Origin: an uncultured Clostridia bacterium
Lineage (GTDB): Bacteria > Bacillota > Clostridia > Oscillospirales > CAG-272
Direction: 5' to 3'
DNA length: 64,000 nt
NCBI GenBank assembly: GCA_947630625.1
Contig: CANRIL010000002.1
Location: 112,799 to 176,798 of the forward strand
Shown piece by piece: positions 61,889 through 64,000 of this stretch. A program made the position numbers and the translations under genes. Position 1 is the first letter of the stretch. Every line of letters begins with the position of its first letter. A model generated the notes under the pieces. The model was not told the origin of the DNA. It saw nothing but the letters and a program-made list of their open reading frames with translations, and ran no database searches.

Positions 61889-62584
61889 TTATTTATTCTT
61901 TTTTGATTCCGCCAGACGGTTTATCGTTTCGACCGCGCGGTCTACGTCCGCGCCCGCGTCAACGGGAATCGCCATGACCACCTCGCCGGAGGTGTTTTTG
62001 ATTTCGAGCGTGCCGACCTCGCGTTCAACGCTACTATCACCGGAGACGTTGCAGATCGTGAACCGCTCGTTTCTCGTGCTGACGGACGCGCCGCCGAGCT
62101 CGTCATACTTAAGTAAAATGCGGCGGCTGTCCTCCTTCGGCTCAGTCAGGCAGAACCGGTACATATACGCGTGCAGTCCCTCTTCCGTGAAGATGAGCTC
62201 TGCCGCCGCGTACATATTCGAGCGCAGCTTTGTGTCTTTGCCCCGCGCGACAAGCAGGCTTTCCGCCGAGGCGCTGTAATCGTATCCCGTGAAGACCTCC
62301 GGCATAAACGCGCGGAGCACGCGCTCCCGTGTGCCGATGTCCTCCCTTGCGCGCTCGTCGAGGTCCTTTATCACCGCCGCCGCGGTGCTGTCTACCTCGT
62401 CGTCCGATATGCGCGAATCGCGCGTGAACAGCACGATACAGGCGCCGACAAGTATTATCGGCACGCCGAAATAAGCCCAGTATAAGATCGCCACAAGGAC
62501 GCCGAATACGATTATTGCGATCCCGACCGTCTGCGGGATCATGTTTTTAGGCTTAAAATATTTTATCAGTCCTTTATAATCCAT
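61889..62584 (-). CDS. Uncharacterised membrane protein with soluble C-terminal domain
   Basis: A 231-residue protein, not recognised. Start at 62584 (DYKGLIKYFKPKN) with AGAGG upstream; longer frames run through non-coding sequence. Two hydrophobic helices (about 17-55) are followed by a cytosolic domain with a DDEVDSTAAAVIKDLDERAR helix and beta strands. It lies downstream of the zinc-ribbon gene duplicated from 17842 and may be its partner. No function can be proposed. Confidence 0.72.
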   Translation of the reverse strand: MDYKGLIKYFKPKNMIPQTVGIAIIVFGVLVAILYWAYFGVPIILVGACIVLFTRDSRISDDEVDSTAAAVIKDLDERAREDIGTRERVLRAFMPEVFTGYDYSASAESLLVARGKDTKLRSNMYAAAELIFTEEGLHAYMYRFCLTEPKEDSRRILLKYDELGGASVSTRNERFTICNVSGDSSVEREVGTLEIKNTSGEVVMAIPVDAGADVDRAVETINRLAESKKNK

Positions 62585-62869
62585 TCTTCTTTTCCTCTCT
62601 CCCCGCGCCGCGGGGTAAAAATGTCGGTTATGTCCGCCGCCTCTCCCTTTTGCCGATCCGATCCGCACGCCTGCCCGCGCGTTTTTTTCCTTCCGCCGAC
62701 CGGTAAATATTTTACCAGCGCAAAGGGAAATATACAATAACTTCTTCGGCGAGCGAGATTCAACCGCGGGTTAAGCTCGCCGCTGTCACGGCGTTTTGTC
62801 TGCATATGCGGTCGATTTTTTGCCAGTCCGCTAATTCAATACGGTTTGCCTGACCGCTCATCATAGTCT

Positions 62870-63481
62870 TTATCCGTTTTCGATTATCGACTTGCCGCAG
62901 ACACCGCAGACGTGCTCGTCTTCCCTGCACATCGTGCCGCAGAGGACACAGATATTGTCCTCAGTCCCGACCTTTTGCAGATATTTTGTGCCGAAATAAT
63001 GACGCACGCGGTCGCCGACCTCGTATTCTATACGATCGCCGTCCTCGCTGTCGACATATTTTACGACCGTTACGCCGCCTCCGTCCTTCTTTACCGTGAC
63101 CGTCTGACGGCGGATATTCGCCATAACGGGCAGACCCAGCCTTTTTGACTCGACGTTGTTGTCATGGACAACTCCGGTGACAACGCCCTCATAGGCGCGT
63201 TCGGTCGTGAAAAGACGCCATATCTTCGTTTTCCAGATCGGGAACACCCACAAAAGCTCCACAAACGCCATCCCGATCGGGTCGCCGATATAGTCCGTGA
63301 TATACGCCGCCATCGTCACGACGGCGCACCAGCCGAAAATAAACAGCATCTTCCCGAAAATGCGCATCAGCACCGCCGACTTTACATCCCTGTTTTTGCC
63401 CGGTATCTTTACCTTCGTCCGTGCCACGTTTGCCGCGCCGCTTGAAGTAGATCCGCTTCCCCGAATTTTGTCACTGTTCAT
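62870..63481 (-). CDS. Small membrane protein with zinc ribbon, near copy of 17842-18471
   Basis: A 203-residue protein almost identical to the one at 17842-18471 from KVKIPGKNRDVKSAVLMRI to the zinc ribbon (CVLCG, CGVCGK). The N-terminal 15 residues and a few scattered sites differ. The start at 63481 is chosen by alignment with the paralogue; an ATG one codon earlier is present. Two membrane helices precede the beta-rich part. The downstream partner differs between the copies, so the duplication covered little more than this gene. Confidence 0.78.
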   Translation of the reverse strand: MNSDKIRGSGSTSSGAANVARTKVKIPGKNRDVKSAVLMRIFGKMLFIFGWCAVVTMAAYITDYIGDPIGMAFVELLWVFPIWKTKIWRLFTTERAYEGVVTGVVHDNNVESKRLGLPVMANIRRQTVTVKKDGGGVTVVKYVDSEDGDRIEYEVGDRVRHYFGTKYLQKVGTEDNICVLCGTMCREDEHVCGVCGKSIIENG

Positions 63482-63668
63482 CATGTAATGTCACTTCCTT
63501 TCCTGCAAATACCTTTTCTGCTCTGAGCTCAGACATGACTTCTCACATCCCTTTGTCTATATTATGTTTTAACTCTTGTTTTCCGTTCGGTTTTTGGAAA
63601 AAATTCAGGTACATCCCCAAAATCAGCTTTCGTTCGGAGTTTTTTCGTTTAAAGGGCGTCAAAGCCGC

Positions 63669-63700
63669 AAAAAAAGCACGCCCGGGGTCACCGGACGTGC
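63669..63700 (-). terminator. Strong terminator of the tiny-gene transcript
   Basis: Ten-base stem GCACGTCCGG / CCGGGCGTGC on the minus strand, with one G-U pair, followed by TTTTTTT. Confidence 0.9.
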
Positions 63701-63710
63701 CAAAGCCTAA

Positions 63711-63784
63711 TTAATTTCTGCTTATTATATCTCCGAGCAGGAGGAAATACGCGCAAAGCCCAATGAACAGTATAGATTTTTCAT
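63711..63784 (-). CDS. Tiny gene: short hydrophobic peptide, apparently one base out of frame
   Basis: A perfect promoter, GGAGG eight bases before an ATG at 63784, and a strong terminator frame a ~160-base transcript. Read directly, the ATG gives 19 residues ending at 63725 (KNLYCSLGFARISSCSEI after Met). One base out of frame, the same stretch reads LFIGLCAYFLLLGDIISRN and stops at 63711, a typical single membrane helix. The ATG is followed by five A residues; six would join start and hydrophobic frame (M-K-K-S-I-L...). A base miscall, a mutation or slippage on the A-run are all possible. Confidence 0.5.
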
Positions 63785-63834
63785 GTCATCTTCCTCCTTT
63801 GCAAATAAATTTTACGGTTTATGTTACAGCCGAA

Positions 63835-63863
63835 ATTATATCATACGACCGCCGCGCTGTCAA
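63835..63863 (-). promoter_or_regulatory. Perfect sigma-A promoter of the tiny gene
   Basis: Minus-strand TTGACA (63858-63863), 17-base spacer, TATAAT (63835-63840). Both boxes match fully. Initiation would be near 63828. Confidence 0.88.
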
Positions 63864-63907
63864 GCGTTTTTTCGCGTGCCCGGCGCTATGTTCCGTCATC
63901 AATGACA

Positions 63908-63933
63908 GACCCCGCCGATTTCTCGGCGGGGTC
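63908..63933 (-). terminator. Hairpin after tRNA-Arg
   Basis: Perfect stem GACCCCGCCGA / TCGGCGGGGTC with loop TTTC, 15 bases after the 3' end of the tRNA. The T-run is poor, so termination strength is uncertain. Confidence 0.6.
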
Positions 63934-63948
63934 GTCAATAATATATTC

Positions 63949-64000
63949 CGTCCGCGAGGTGACTCGAACACCCGACCTACCGCTTAGGAGGCGGTCGCTC
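63949..64000 (-). tRNA. tRNA-Arg (anticodon CCT), 5' part outside the window
   Basis: On the minus strand the anticodon arm is ACCGC-CTCCTAA-GCGGT, giving anticodon CCT (Arg, codon AGG). The T arm is GGGTG-TTCGAGT-CACCT with a terminal G-U pair. The 3' acceptor strand is CGCGGAC plus discriminator G; CCA is not encoded. D arm and 5' acceptor strand lie beyond the window end. Confidence 0.88.

Overview
The window looks like a chromosomal segment of an uncultured, GC-rich, low-oxygen Bacillota of the class Clostridia. The evidence is a rubrerythrin with N-terminal rubredoxin, FabK as enoyl-ACP reductase, a SpoVAC sporulation protein, the UPF0210/UPF0237 pair, a PadR-DUF1700-DUF4097 module, VanZ-like and XRE membrane proteins, and sigma-A promoters close to TTGACA-N17-TATAAT. 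Species cannot be named from sequence alone. Most genes share a GC-rich codon style. The stretch from about 46.2 to 48.9 kb is visibly AT-rich and reads as an acquired island; a small GNAT gene near 31.5-32.0 kb is similar.

Layout. 1-2.6 kb: 3' part of a GH2 glycosidase and a phospholipase C-like protein. 2.6-7.7 kb: rubrerythrin with a PerR-like operator, then carA-carB. 7.8-14.9 kb: a nitrogen block in which an Amt-PII fusion diverges from a five-gene split glutamate synthase. 14.9-19.7 kb: poorly known membrane and zinc-ribbon genes, including two paralogous membrane proteins. 20-24.6 kb: UPF0210, an ACT protein, mntP and the PadR module. 24.6-29.9 kb: a zur-znuA-znuC-znuB-comEC operon behind a Fur-type box. 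30-33.4 kb: a GH5-like glycosidase, GNAT, DUF4870-like and XRE genes. 33.5-41.6 kb: a fatty-acid operon acpP-fabK-fabD-fabG-fabF-fabZ-accD-accA-acyl-CoA ligase, without fabH, accB or accC. 41.7-46 kb: recG, a deacetylase and L-serine dehydratase. 46.2-48.9 kb: the island, with an XRE/ImmA pair under twin operators, then DUF4417, a probable BECR-fold nuclease and a small partner. 49-52 kb: a lone spoVAC, a zinc-ribbon protein and an XRE / Cys-laddered beta-solenoid / FtsK-gamma fusion. 52-56.2 kb: a two-component system, plsY, a glycolipid glycosyltransferase and an HMA protein. 56.3-61.5 kb: a 1,717-residue surface subtilase. 61.8-64 kb: two small membrane genes (one a near copy of a gene 45 kb away), a hidden tiny gene and the 3' part of tRNA-Arg(CCT).

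How it fits together. The Amt-PII transporter would bring in and sense ammonium, the split GOGAT would assimilate it, and CarAB would use glutamine for arginine and pyrimidine synthesis. Fur-family control is visible at rubrerythrin (PerR-like) and at the zinc operon. The fatty-acid operon, plsY and the glycosyltransferase form a membrane-lipid theme. The most unusual items are the XRE/solenoid/FtsK-gamma protein with its paired palindromes, the tiny gene at 63.7-63.9 kb whose hydrophobic frame is one A away from its start codon, and the three-gene putative nuclease cassette of the island.
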